A stretch of DNA of 64,000 bases from Nemophila menziesii. Taxonomy: Eukaryota > Streptophyta > Magnoliopsida > Boraginales > Hydrophyllaceae. The notes under the pieces were generated by a model. It was not told the DNA's origin. It did not search any database and saw only the letters and a program-made list of their open reading frames with translations. Shown piece by piece: positions 46,699 through 58,393 of this stretch (its first letter is position 1; each line of letters begins with the position of its first letter). Location: positions 4,092,001 through 4,156,000 of the forward strand of contig JARWIR010000039.1 of NCBI GenBank assembly GCA_029959085.1, given 5' to 3'. A program made the position numbers and the translations under genes.

Positions 46699-48273
46699 TG
46701 ATGTCTCCCTAAATGTTCTAATTTTATGCCATTGGGAGACATTATTTTTTGTGTTTATTTGATTATTTAGATAGACTTTTGGTGCTAATATGCAATAATC
46801 CAGAATTTCTATTTTATTTCTAGTAATTTTGATTTATTAAACTTTTGCGCGTAATATTGGTATTTTTAGTGTAAAGTTTACAGGTTTTAGATGTTAGCTA
46901 GAAGAGGAATCCGAGGATAAAGTCAAAGATCATGATATGGAGTCAAGACTTAAAGATAAATCCCGAAGATATTATTTTTAGAGCTGAAAATCTATTTTCC
47001 AGGCCATAGATTGCTGATTTCGAGGTGCTTAAGAGATGATTTAGCCGCTGACCCTTGAAGAGATTATGTTCCATATCGAGTTACGGAACTTTAGCAACTG
47101 GAATGAGGTCAATCAGGGTCATAACGAAGCGGGAAAAGCCGTTTTAGTGAAGGTGTATCAGCAGTTACGGGATTTGGGCTTAATTAGTGGACTTGGGCTT
47201 TTCTAATTTTTACTTAATCCTTAAGTAAAAGCCCTAATCCGATTTTACGATTATAAATAGGTCTTTAGACCTTATTATTCAGTACCTCTCATTTTATTCT
47301 TCAAATCAAAACATCCTTAGAAGAGAGCGTCCAGAGAAGAAGCGGAAACAAGGAAAAGAAGAAGCTTGGAGCTGGAGACTCTCCAATTCACAGCCAAACC
47401 AATTCCGAAATTAGGTTTCTCTGTAATTTTAATTCTGTAATCAATTATGAATTCCATTTCAATTAATTTAGTATTTCGTTTTAATATGAGCTAAACAATT
47501 CATAGTGCTTGAGAACAAACAATGGGTGAATCCCAATTTTATTAAATAACGAATGTTGAATTTGGGTTTTTATTGAATTAAACTAAATTAGGGCTTTTAC
47601 TCTTTTCAATAAATTGAGATTATTTTATTGTTTTTAGCGTCATGAACTAGGAACAGGTGTTAGTATTTAGGCTATTCCAATTAGTGGCAATTGGATCATC
47701 CTGACGGAGGGTTTAGATACAGAACCATTTATTCAATCTAGGATAGAAGCTATTGATTCTGACGAACTTAGCTAATTCTAGGGTCAATGAGGTAATAAAA
47801 CTTAAACATCCAACGGTGGATCATATTTACCCTGACGGGACTAGTGACACTTTAGGATTGCCTTATAGTCCACCCTGACGGGGGTATAAGGAATTTAGAA
47901 TCCTGACCATTGTAATTGACCAATTTAGCCCTTAAACAACATAAGTTAGGAAATAAGATTGAGAGGATCCTTGCGTTCTCAAGTACTACATCTCATATTG
48001 CGTTTTCATTCATTTTACTTGCGTCTTAGCTTCTACTTGCATTTCAATATTTGTCTTTCATTTATTTAGTCTTAATACGAAAACCAAACAAACATTTTAT
48101 TATCTTTTAGTTTCATAAGTGCATCAATCACTATTTGCTAGACATTGTGATCAACCATCCGTCCTTGGAACGAATCTGATTTATCAGTTATTACTACTTG
48201 GGACAACCGTACACTTGCGGTTGTGGTTCGATTAGCATTTGCATTTATTTTTAGAACACACAAAGGACCACCA
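46699..48273 (+). repeat. Element F 3' LTR
   Basis: The LTR is 1575 bp, differing from the 5' LTR at a small number of sites by eye, and shows the same E/A mosaic structure. Confidence 0.93.
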
Positions 48274-48971
48274 GTAGATATGACTATAAGCATGTAAACT
48301 CCTCTTGAGTAGATAATAACTTTGAAGCTTATTGGTTTAAGCTCTTGATCAAGCTTGGATAATTAACTTTGATAGCTTGAGACCTCTAACTTTGTATGAG
48401 ATTGATATGTATAATAGTTGAAGTGTTAGAGGTAAGTTTCTCCTTCAAAGAGGTCATATTTATAGCACAAGAAAGTCCCCAACGGATATAAAGTTGGTGG
48501 TAGACTTTGTTCCAAACCGGGTTCCCGGTTTCCCAAATGCGGGTACCCGGTTTTAATTGCAACGGCTATAAAACGGCTATAAAGAGTTGATGTTGACTTG
48601 AGCTTCACCAAACCGGGTTCCCGGTTTTCCCAAATGCGGGTACCCGGTTCTTACTGACTTGGAGATTTATGATATTTTGATTCGTTGCTCGTATGGAAAA
48701 GTTTTCTTCACGAGAGTTGTTGTAAACATCATTTTAAGAAACTTTGTTGTTGATCATGAAAGCTAATTCTCAATGTACACATAAGATAAGGTTAAAAGTA
48801 ATGGTAAGAGAATTAGCTACTAAGGATAAGATAATTAAGCTTTGATCAAAATGATGTTAATTGTGCTTTTTGATGAATTAGAGTGCAAGATAATAAAGTG
48901 AAATTAGCACACTGAACAATAGATGATTTGTCACATTAAAACACCTAATCGATGGGGGCAATAAGCCAACA
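48274..48971 (-). repeat. Element G 3' LTR, right part
   Basis: Continues the G LTR after F; matches 53044-53741. It contains two copies of a paired palindrome: AACCGGGTTCCCGGTT at 48515-48530 and 48611-48626, each followed after a short spacer by GCGGGTACCCGG. A TATAAATA is present on the minus strand, and the LTR ends CCAACA. Confidence 0.92.
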
Positions 48972-48985
48972 ATCTCCCCCTTTTT
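48972..48985 (-). other. Element G polypurine tract
   Basis: On the minus strand AAAAAGGGGGAGAT directly precedes TGTTGG of the 3' LTR, a form common in plant copia elements. Confidence 0.85.
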
Positions 48986-50089
48986 GATGATGACAAATCA
49001 ATCACTAAAACACATATGGAGTCAAACTCCCCCTCACAAAAAGCATTAAGTCAAAGTGTATTTTTATGAAAAAGACATGCATTTGTGAGTTTTGTAAAGT
49101 GCAAGTTTTGAAAGTTTTAGTGCACATATTTCTCCCCCTTTGTCTTCATCAAAAAGACGAAATAAATGTATAATCCATAGCAAAGGAAGAAGAGCAAAAA
49201 CTCAAGTGAATAGATATTTAAACAAAGATTCTAAGAGTGTGCAAGAGTTTAGAGATTAAAACAATTTTTAGAAAGAGATGCACAAAGATAGATACTTGTA
49301 AGAGCTAAGAGATAGAGACTTTTTACCAACTCCTTGATCGATAGATTTTCATTTCATATGCTTTCTAATGACACAAACGATTAGTTGTAATATATGAGAT
49401 GAAAGATTAGACTAAGCATTTGAGTTTTTAAATATGATTTAACAAAAACTCCCCCTTACACAATGCATAGAGTTTGTTTCAATTTTGTAAAAGTTTGATC
49501 TATGATCTACAATTTTTCCCTAAAAAAAATATTTGAAGTCATTTTTAAGAAATTTAGGGGGAAAATGTAATTTTTGAAAAGTATAGGTGATAAAAATATT
49601 TTTCAAAAAGTTTTAGGGACATAAAAGCAATTTAAAAAAAACTTTTTGGGACCTAAGTGCATTTTTCAACCATTCTAAGAACAAAGATAAATTTGAACAA
49701 ACTATAGGGACTAAAATGAAATATAGAATAAGATCAAGGATAAGAGAGCAATAGTACCTATATCATCAAGGAAAATGTTAGTAATATCAAAGCATAAACT
49801 TGAAGCAACTAAACATTAAATATCAAAATAAAACCATAGCATACTAAAACAAATATCCAAATTAAACACCATAGCATACTAGATCAAATATCCAAATCAA
49901 ACCAAGTTAAACATAAGGCATCCTAAACCATTATCCAAATAAAACATGTAGCAATAATATCCTAGATGTCCAAAACACGGACCCATAAACAATTAAAGCA
50001 TAAACACCACAAACTTAGTCCAAAACATTAAAAACACATAAAAGCCAAGTAAAATGAAGATTAAACTAAAACACCCAAACAAGAACGAT
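48986..50089 (-). other. Element G 3' untranslated region
   Basis: AT-rich, A-run-rich sequence with no credible ORF between the 437-aa gene and the polypurine tract. Two more CTCCCCCTT tracts (near 49027 and 49133) and one at 49451 resemble the polypurine tract. No remnant of pol is recognisable. Confidence 0.6.
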
Positions 50090-51403
50090 TTAACGATTAA
50101 TTCGAGGAGAGCGGCACCTAGATCTTCCTCCACCTCCAACATCATCACGAAGACATGAAACTTCATTCTTCAACCCCTCAATTCGATTATTCATGTTTTC
50201 AAACCAACCTTTAATTTCCGCAAATCCCTCTTTAATAACATTTAACAAAGTAGATTCAACTCTATCAAGATCATATTTAGTAGCAACATTTGAAGAAGAA
50301 CCAATGGAAGATTTAGAACGGGAAGTGGTATAAGACGGAGGAGGATTAATAGGCATAACCTCACGGGAAGGAATGTTAAGAGACTCAATAGTGGGACCCG
50401 AGGAAGTGATGTTTTGCCCAACATTTTTCAAGATAGTTTTTCGAATATTTTCGGGAAGATGATCAAAAATATGCTTGTCAATGTATTCTCCATTGTAAAC
50501 AAAGATTTTCATAGTTTTCAAAAAAGGAATATCAAACCTCCAAATTGGTTCAAAATCACGAGGGTCAAGAGAGGGAGATATTTTCTTAACATTGATTAAG
50601 AGATAACTAAGAGCAATACCATATGGTAGAGTAGAATTCGAATGAGCACGATAATCCAAGTTACGAATGAAAATTTTGCAAAAATTGATAGGCCTTTTCG
50701 AATAAAGATGAAATAGAAGGATTGCTTCATAAGGAGCAATTGTACCATCTTTCCTATCTTTTCCTAAAAGACAAAACAAGATAATTTTGTGTGCCAAACG
50801 AATATCCGGAGTAAATAAACTCGATAGCCAAGGTTGAGTATGGGTTTGAATCATTTTTGATGACATAAAAGCCTCAACCTCATTTTTCAAAGGAATATCA
50901 ATCAATTCTTTACTTCTATTCCAACCCGAAACGATAAAATTCTCATAACCACTATTTTGAAGTTTAAAAGCTTTTTCAATGGTTTTTGGAGTAATGGAAA
51001 GATTTTTGTTTGAAACCATTGATTTTAAAGAGCAAGAATCACAATCTAGAGGATGGATATTTTTGTAAAAATCATTAACAAGGGATTCATAAGACTTATT
51101 TTCTAGAGATAGGAAAAAATCTAATCCTTGGAATTGAAATAAATGGAAGAGATTAGAATTTGAGCCATTTACCAAAGAGATGGAAGCACTTAGAGAAGGA
51201 GATGAAATTGATCTTCCCCAAAGGATCTTGATGTTTTTCCTCACCATTCTTTGTCTTGTGGGTTCTTCTTCAAGCTCTAAATCATCTTCTTCATCTTCAT
51301 AGATTGGGTCTATTTCTATATCTTCATCTTCTTCATCAATGATTCTTTTGTTTTTGGAAGCCCTTGAAGCTCTAGAAGATTTGGATGATGAAGCCATGGC
51401 CAA
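50090..51403 (-). CDS. Element G protein, 'putative plant transposon protein' type (437 aa)
   Basis: The sole intact gene of G. The N-terminus is serine/lysine-rich, then a long acidic run. The core (about 75-310) contains SLVNDFYKNI, a hydrophobic SLSITPKTIEKAFKLQNSG-like stretch, and ILLFHLYSKRPINFCKIFI. The C-terminus is serine-rich, then heptad-like (YDLDRVESTLLNVI), ending in a basic G/R tail. Order and motifs parallel the post-pol ORF of A (LVRDFYEGI, KSLKLPEFSG, LLFIKCIIEEKPMDVARVIY, coiled-coil tail). I therefore assign it to the same putative plant transposon protein type (PF20167 recalled, not searched). No RT, protease or integrase motif is present. Role unknown. The start is the first ATG after stops in the leader. 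Confidence 0.75.
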   Translation of the reverse strand: MAMASSSKSSRASRASKNKRIIDEEDEDIEIDPIYEDEEDDLELEEEPTRQRMVRKNIKILWGRSISSPSLSASISLVNGSNSNLFHLFQFQGLDFFLSLENKSYESLVNDFYKNIHPLDCDSCSLKSMVSNKNLSITPKTIEKAFKLQNSGYENFIVSGWNRSKELIDIPLKNEVEAFMSSKMIQTHTQPWLSSLFTPDIRLAHKIILFCLLGKDRKDGTIAPYEAILLFHLYSKRPINFCKIFIRNLDYRAHSNSTLPYGIALSYLLINVKKISPSLDPRDFEPIWRFDIPFLKTMKIFVYNGEYIDKHIFDHLPENIRKTILKNVGQNITSSGPTIESLNIPSREVMPINPPPSYTTSRSKSSIGSSSNVATKYDLDRVESTLLNVIKEGFAEIKGWFENMNNRIEGLKNEVSCLRDDVGGGGRSRCRSPRINR

Positions 51404-52004
51404 GGAGATGAAGGTTTAATGGAGGAGTTAGGGTTTGAAAGAGGGGTTTTCGTTTTTGAGAGAGAAGGGGATGAAAAAACGTTTTGAGAAGTGAGGAAAT
51501 GAGTGAAAGACCAAGGGTTTTGACTTAGTTCGGATTTACACAGACCCGAAACCGGGTTCCCGCATTCACCAAAACCGGGTACCCGGTTTCCTCGACTAAG
51601 AAGGGTAAGAAAGGAAAAAGACATTTTTCAAAAACCACCCGAAACTAGTTCGAAAGCTCCCCAATAGTTTAGACATGTTATAACACTCCCAAAATAATTT
51701 TTGTTATGAAAAAATATAAAAAGGAAATCACGAAAATAGAGAAAACGGTTTATTGCATAAAGACCCCTATATTTTCTAAAAAGTACAAAAAGACCCAATG
51801 TGAAAACTAAGCAATTTAAAGCATGAAAAGGTCAATACTAGCAAGATAAGGCACATAGAGGATAAAACACATAAGCACATAATAGAACATAAAGATAAAC
51901 AAGAAGAAAGGAGAGAATTCGCCGTATTTTCCTTTTACGAGGTTTGAACGTCCTTATGCATAAAATTCAATTTTCTTGACGCTCAACACCTTTAATGAAT
52001 ATTA
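51404..52004 (-). other. Element G region between gag remnant and ORF
   Basis: No credible gene. It contains a paired palindrome in the same orientation as the ORF (51549-51590: AACCGGGTACCCGGTT and GCGGGAACCCGG on the minus strand) about 150 bp upstream of the start codon. Confidence 0.55.
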
Positions 52005-52321
52005 CTATGGTAACCGAGGTGGAATGGGTTCGGAAATACGATTAGTACTTTTCACGATCCATGTCGGTTTTTCATTTTGAGTGAGCTCCTCATTGGTGAG
52101 TTCATCATAATCTATTTCTTCTTGATTTGACTTAAGAACTCCCGCTTTATTTAACTCCTATTTATATGGAACAAATGATCCTTTCATAACGATTCTCCAT
52201 TGGTTGGGATCTTCGGCTTTGATAAATTTCTCCATTTTTGTTCTCCAATATAAAAAAGTAAGTTCCTACAAAAAAGTGGAGGTCGGGTAGAAGACGACTT
52301 TTCCAAAAGATTAAATTCCAT
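52005..52321 (-). pseudogene. Element G copia Gag N-terminal remnant
   Basis: The ATG at 52319-52321 opens a short frame with SSSTRPPLF. After small frameshifts the reading resumes as MEKFIKAEDPNQWRIVMKG, then SFVPYK, a stop (TAG), and further readable sequence ending in a stop at 52005-52007. The pattern RPPLF...Y.W..KMEKFIKAED..W is typical of the start of plant Ty1/copia Gag proteins (recalled). This independently supports the copia assignment and shows that G derives from a gag-bearing element that lost the rest of gag-pol. Confidence 0.72.
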
Positions 52322-52364
52322 ATCGTTTACTCTACTAACGATTAAGCTATTCACGTAGAGTTAG

Positions 52365-52376
52365 GCTCTGATACCA
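52365..52376 (-). other. Element G primer-binding site (initiator-Met tRNA type)
   Basis: On the minus strand TGGTATCAGAGC lies 2 nt inside the 5' LTR. This is the canonical site of most plant Ty1/copia elements. Confidence 0.88.
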
Positions 52377-52378
52377 AT

Positions 52379-53741
52379 TGAAAGTCCTAGAGGGGGGGTG
52401 AATAGGATTACTAATAAGATTAATGCCTAATTAAAAAATCTTTTGGATAAATATAAGTTTATGAAAGAACCTTCTAAGACAACTAATATATCAAACGCTT
52501 ATGGGATCATGCATAGGATAAGCTAGAGGCTCGATATATAAGTTTAACATGTAAAACGAGTTTCTATTTTCTTACTACTCTAGATGACAAAAGGTTGATT
52601 AACTAGATAAACATTATTACGATATTTATACTAGCAAGTAATCAAACATATAAAGTGCGGAAAGTAAATAGAGTAGGGATAGAAAGATACACGGGATTTA
52701 TAGTGGTTCGGTTTCCCTACATCCACTACCTAAGGAAGCCTCCTTAGGATTTCAAGCTTTTCACTAAGCTTCCGTGTCTCTCTTAACCGGGTCGAGAACA
52801 CAATAACCCTTACAACCTCTTCGATAACACGAAGGACAAACACTTGTGTTATCGCAACACAAGGACAACCTCTTCGAAACCACGAAGGACAAACACTTGT
52901 GTAATTACAACACAAGGATACCAAGTATACTCCCAATACTTGAATTCTCTCTTAATCTATCTATTACAAGACCTAGACTTAAGAGGATAGATACAAAGTG
53001 TTTAAAGGGGTGCAAACAACTTTGCTAGATAATCTCCTAAAGAGTAGATATGACTATAAGCATGTAAACTCCTCTTGAGTAGATAATAACTTTGAAGCTT
53101 ATTGGTTTAAGCTCTTGATCAAGCTTGGATAATTAACTTTGATAGCTTGAGACCTCTAACTTTGTATGAGATTGATATGTATAATAGTTGAAGTGTTAGA
53201 GGTAAGTTTCTCCTTCAAAGAGGTCATATTTATAGCACAAGAAAGTCCCCAACGGATATAAAGTTGGTGGTAGACTTTGTTCCAAACCGGGTTCCCGGTT
53301 TCCCAAATGCGGGTACCCGGTTTTAATTGCAACGGCTATAAAACGGCTATAAAGAGTTGATGTTGACTTGAGCTTCACCAAACCGGGTTCCCGGTTTTCC
53401 CAAATGCGGGTACCCGGTTCTTACTGACTTGGAGATTTATGATATTTTGATTCGTTGCTCGGATGGAAAAGTTTTCTTCACGAGAGTTGTTGTAAACATC
53501 ATTTTAAGAAACTTTGTTGTTGATCATGAAAGCTAATTCTCAATGTACACATAAGATAAGGTTAAAAGTAATGGTAAGAGAATTAGCTACTAAGGATAAG
53601 ATAATTAAGCTTTGATCAAAATGATGTTAATTGTGCTTTTTGATGAATTAGAGTGCAAGATAATAAAGTGAAATTAGCACACTAAACAATAGATGATTTG
53701 TCACATTAAAACACCTAATCGATGGGGGCAATAAGCCAACA
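52379..53741 (-). repeat. Element G 5' LTR
   Basis: The LTR is 1363 bp, TGAAAGTCC to CCAACA on plus, nearly identical to the split 3' LTR. The likely TATA box is TATAAATA on the minus strand (53227-53234). Two paired palindromes lie at 53285-53320 and 53381-53417. Confidence 0.94.
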
Positions 53742-54725
53742 TCTCCTACCTGAAAAACCTTCTTTTACTGCTAAAGTAAGCTGTTTCAGTTGTTGCTCAA
53801 GCGTGTTCTTCAATTTATTCTCTAATGAAGAGATTTTCTCATCAATTCCAGCACTACTCTCTTTATAACCAGTACCTCAGATAGGTTCTCCCACGATATT
53901 CCAACCCAACTCATTCTTCACTGTTCTGTTCAAAATAATTTTGGCATTAGCTGGTGTTACCTGTAAGAATCCCCCACCACAAAGTAGGCTCATATCTTTT
54001 CTTGAACGTCCTTCAAGGCCTTTATAAAATATCGACATTTGTTGTTCTTCTGAAAGACCATAATCTGGAAATATACTCAAACATTGTTGGATCCTTGTCC
54101 AACAAATACCCACAGATTCATCTTCTTCCTGTTCGAAGGATGTCAATGCGATTTGTGCGTTTAGTCTCATGTTTCTCGGGTAATAACGATAAAAGAATGA
54201 TGTTTGTAGCTCATCCTAATTTGTGACTGATCATGGTTCTTGTGAATCATGCCATATACTCGCCGTGTCTATCACGAAAAATCTGAAGTTTGCATAATAC
54301 ATCTGTTCTCTTGTTACGCCTTGCGTTATATACGCATCACATATTTGCATAAACTTTTGTACTGCACGAATTAGGTCTTCTCTAGGCGCTCCACAAAAGT
54401 TTCCAAAGTTTTGGAATTGAACTAACATATTAGGATCGGGTCTATATCTTGCGACATCAATATCTGGAGGACCAACACCTAGAGCAGGAGTGTGATATGG
54501 AATCTGTTCAGCACCTTGTACAAACCATGGATCATGAAAGAGTTGAGGTTGAGCTTGACCTCTAGGCGCAGGGGTTTTTTCTTCTACTACCACCCGAGGA
54601 TTATGATTGTCAACATTAGCCATTTCTGCTTATTTGGCTAATCTTTCTTCTTTTTCGCTCGCTTCTTTTACTTCCTTCTCTCTTTTGTTTTGAAGTCTGA
54701 CTAATATCTCGGGGTTATCGAGCAT
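53742..54725 (-). pseudogene. Element D gag, broken
   Basis: The start ATG at 54725 corresponds to the gag start of A (NPEILVRLQNKR versus NPESLIRLANKR). A TAA follows after about 32 codons. The capsid region is readable as AVQKFMQICDAYITQGVT (54231-54623) and GLEGRSRKDM with SLLCGGGFLQ (53877-54170), separated by two nonsense codons near 54210-54233. It is interrupted at TCTCC by G. D diverges strongly from A and H, so it is a distinct and older family member. Confidence 0.88.
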
Positions 54726-54835
54726 ACACTAAACATGTAAAACCTTAGAAAGAACGGACAAGCAAAAGCGTAAAACTAAAATTAAAAATAACAATTAAAC
54801 TACTAAAGGATTAACACCGGGGTCACACGCTACCG

Positions 54836-54853
54836 TCCCTGGCAGCGACACCA
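54836..54853 (-). other. Element D primer-binding site (mutated tRNA-Asp type)
   Basis: On the minus strand TGGTGTCGCTGCCAGGGA lies 6 nt inside the LTR. It differs at a few sites from the TGGCGCCGCTGCCGGGGA of A, E, F and H. Confidence 0.8.
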
Positions 54854-54859
54854 AAAACT

Positions 54860-56436
54860 TGGTGTCTCCTGGTGTGTGATAAAATCACCACCCTAAATGA
54901 GAGGGACACTACCCGCAAGTGCATGGGTCGTTCCAAGTAATGTGTAAATAATACATATTTCGTTCTCAGGAACAGCTAGTTATGACACTAGTATTAATCG
55001 AAATAGTTGAATTAATTGCTAAACAAAAAAGTAAAATGATAAGATTTTTGTTTGGTTTTGATTAAAAACTAATGGTGTAATAAAATAAAATGCTTAAATG
55101 ATTAACTTAAAAGAAATAATGCAACAAATAAGATTGGTCGCAAGAATGAGAGAGGTACTTGAGTCTCGCAAAGGTTGCACCTAAATCTCTATGATTAATT
55201 CTTCTGTTTAAGGGCTAAACTGGTACTATTGTGTTAGTCGGGACTCTAATCTCTCCTAACCCCCGTTAGGGTGGACTTAGGACCTCTTCTACAGTGCTAT
55301 AAATCCCATCAGGGAGATTATATCTACTTTGAATGGTTAAGTCTCTTACCTCATTGGCTGCGTGGTTAGTCAAGCCCGTCAAGATCATTGACGAACACCA
55401 CGCTTCTATTACATAGGTCTGTAATTAAACCTCCCGTCAAGATGATCACTTCGCCACTAAAGTGAATAGCCTAACTAATATAACATACCTTTGATTCATG
55501 ACTTCAAAAATAGTAAGTAAAATTAAGATAATAGCCAACACAAAATACCTAGTTTAAATTAAATAATTATTTTCAATTTCAAAAATCATCAATTAAAGAA
55601 ATTAGGGCTTAACCCATAATGCGATTCTCAAGTACTGAATAATTTAGCTCATGTTCAACTTAAAAACTGAAATAAAATAATTAAAAGACATTTTTTTCAA
55701 TTACATAAAAGAAATTAGATAACCTAAAGGTTGGGTTGGCTGTTGTTGGAAGAAAGGAATTCCTCCAACATTAGGTTCTCATCTGCCTTCTTGCTCTGAC
55801 TTGAAATTTATGAAGCGTGGAATGTAATTCTCTGAAGTGTGTATAAATAGGAAGTCTAAAAGCCTATTTATAAAGCTCCAAATCGGATTGGGCTTTTACT
55901 TAAGAATAATAGGTCAAATATTAAAAAGCTCAAGTCCATCTTTAAGAATCCCATAATTGATGTACACCCTATAGTAAAACAGCCGTAAATTTTGCGTTTC
56001 AAGTCCAAATCACCTGACTCAAGTCCCCAAGTCTTCCTAACTCAAAGGCGCATCATTCTTATTTCACGACTTCAAGGCTGAATTAGTGCCTAAGTGGCTC
56101 GAAATCAGAAATTAGTAACAGCTTTCTAGATTTTCATCTTTTTTAGTCAACTCTTTGGAAATTCTTTTCTTGTTTTTGACTCATTCTCTTGATCTAAGAT
56201 TTTAATTCTCACTTCTCCTCCTTGTCTTGGTGTTCCATAGCATCCATGGACCTAATAACTTTGCACTAAAAACACATAAATTAACGTACAAAAGCTCCAA
56301 AAATAAAATATCATAATTCTAAGGGGAGAAAATGCAATATAACGATATAATCATAAAATTCTATCAAATAAATCTAATATTCACCTAAAATTTTGTCTCC
56401 TAAGGGTATTTATTTAGAACAAAACGGGAGACATCA
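54860..56436 (-). repeat. Element D 5' LTR
   Basis: A 1577-bp LTR, TGGTGTCTCC to GGGAGACATCA. It shares with the other families the inverted-repeat U3 tip and the repeated CCCGTCAGG-type motifs, but is otherwise divergent. Its partner lies beyond the left edge of the window. The base of the nest ends here; GGGGT (56437-56441) should be the target duplication. Confidence 0.88.
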
Positions 56437-56841
56437 GGGGTAAAAAGAAGAAAACAAATAGTATGGTGCAGATGGTAAAGGCGAGGTTCGTTCAGGGGGA
56501 CACAAAATTCTGGTGGCGCCGGATTTTGAGAGTAGAAGGCAACTTACGTCTATCCCGCAAGTAGAAATTTTGGCGGCTAATAAGTTATGGATAGTGGGGC
56601 TGTTGCGAGCACTTAAGGTGTTAAGAAGGAGAAAAAAAGTAAAGGAAATGGGGCACTTGGTGAGGGAAAGACAGTTGAGGCGGTCAGTAGCAATGCAAGT
56701 AGGGAGGGCATGCGTCAGTCATGTGAGGTTGGTGGTATAGGTTTTGGGCAGGAGATTAATGCGCTTGTTGTGCTAGAGAGGTCGGGGGAAAATTAAAAAA
56801 ATGAAAGTTTCGAAATTCCAGCAGGAGGGAACTTGGAGCAG
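56437..56841 (+). other. Unassigned sequence flanking element D
   Basis: About 400 bp between D and the next LTR, richer in G than its surroundings. One plus-strand frame has short stop-free stretches (for example KGNGALGEGKTVEAVSS and GQEINALVVLERSGEN) that could be a worn LINE ORF1 or linker remnant. I cannot support a firm assignment. Confidence 0.3.
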
Positions 56842-58393
56842 TGGTGGGTCCTGGGGTGTTATAAAATTAAGTACTGAAAATAAAGGAACCACAATACCAC
56901 AAGTGCACGGTTGTCCAAGTAATATCCGATAAACCGGGTTTCGTTCTCAGGGACGAATTAAGTTCAACTCTAGTATTAATCAGATAGTAGAAATAATTGC
57001 TTGACAGAAAAGTAAAATAATATGATTTTTGTTTGGTTTTCTTAAAGACTAAAGATGCAATAAATAAATAACTTGAAAAGAAATAATGCAAGTAAAAGGA
57101 CTAACTTCAGAGATGAGAGAGGTACTTGAGTCTCGCAAGGAATCCACCTAATTAATATAATACATGCTATGTTTAAGGGTACAATTGGTATTATTATATT
57201 AGTCGGGACTCTAATGTCTCCTAGCCCCCTGTCGGGTGGACCTACGAGCTAAACTACAGTACTATAAACCCCCTATATGGGCAAATATGCCTCTTCAAAT
57301 GTGAAGTATTTACCTCTTTGGCTATGTAATTAGTTAAGCCTGTCGGTCAATAACGGACATTACACGGGTATTACCTAAGTCTGTATTCAAATCCCCCTGT
57401 CGGATTATCACTTCTGCCATTAAAGTGAATAGCCCAAATACTAAAATCTATTTCTAGTTGTACCGAAAAGAAATTGTAATTAAGAACAAAGTAATATCCA
57501 ATATATAAGACTTGATTTAATTTAAATCATGAAAATCCAAAATTCAAAACATAGAATAAATTAATTAGGGTTCAACCCTTAATTGCGATTCTCAAGTATA
57601 TGAAAGTTTAGCTCATAATTAAATTAAAGTCTGAAATAAAATAAATAGAATTCATATTCAATTACAAGAAAGAAATAGATAACCTAAAGGCCTGGATGGC
57701 TGTTGTTGGAAGAACAGAATTCCTCCAGCTCTAACTTCTCCTCTACCTTTTTGCCCTGACTTGAAAATATGAAGTCTCATGTAATTCTCTGTAGTCTCTG
57801 TAAAATGAGGCTAAAAGTTCTATTTATACTGTCAAATTCGGATTAGGGCTTAGGTTAAGAGGATTATGTCAAATTATAAAAAGCCCAAGCCCATCTTCTT
57901 CTTTAATTCCCGTAAGTGGTGTACACCATTTAGTAAAACGGCTGTAACTTTGCATATCAACTCCAAATGGGATCAAGCCAGTTGCAAAATCTTCCTAACT
58001 TAATAAGGAATAAGACCTTATTTTACGGCCCGAGGCTGAATTCGCTCCTAAGTAGCCCAAAAACAGCAATTAGTAACAGCCTTCCAGATTTGAAACTCCT
58101 CTAGTCAAGTTCTTGGAAATTCTTTTCTTGCCTTTAGCTCCTCCACTTGATCTAAGACTTTAATTCTCACTTCTCCTCCTTGTATTGGTTCTCCATGAAT
58201 CCATGAACCTACTAACTTTTCACTAAAACATACAAATTAACGCACAAAATCTCTAAAAATGCAAATAATCTAATTCCAAGGGGAGAAAGTGTAATATGAC
58301 GAAATAAGCATAAACGTCTATTAAATAAGTCAAATATTCACCTAAAATGATGTCTTCTAAGGGATAATATTTAGAACAAATTGGGAGACATCA
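56842..58393 (-). repeat. LTR of a family-B-like element (I), 3' LTR
   Basis: A 1552-bp LTR from TGGTGGGTCC to GGGAGACATCA, similar to solo LTR B (13591-15341). It is followed on the right by a polypurine tract read on the minus strand, so it is the 3' LTR of an element lying to its right. Confidence 0.85.

Larger units (their letters stand above)
41612..48273 (+). mobile_element. Element F: non-autonomous Athila-type element inside an LTR of G
   Basis: A complete 6662-bp element with target duplication GTAGA (41607-41611 and 48274-48278), LTRs of 1575 bp (41612-43186 and 46699-48273), the tRNA-Asp-type primer site and polypurine tract. Its 3' internal region is nearly identical to that of E, but its ORF has a different N-terminus. 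The LTR is a mosaic: U3 like E, R-U5 like A and H. It is the youngest layer at this point of the nest. Confidence 0.94.
40938..53741 (-). mobile_element. Element G: non-autonomous Ty1/copia-type LTR element (interrupted by F)
   Basis: Minus orientation, with target duplication TCTCC (40933-40937 and 53742-53746). The 5' LTR is 52379-53741 (1363 bp); the 3' LTR is split by F into 40938-41611 and 48274-48971. On the minus strand the LTR begins TGTTGGCTTATTGCCCCC. The primer site TGGTATCAGAGC (52365-52376) matches the initiator-Met tRNA type usual in Ty1/copia, and the polypurine tract is AAAAAGGGGGAGAT. The internal region is only about 3.4 kb, with a decayed copia gag N-terminus and one intact 437-aa ORF but no protease, integrase or RT. 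It needs an autonomous copia element to move. Confidence 0.88.
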
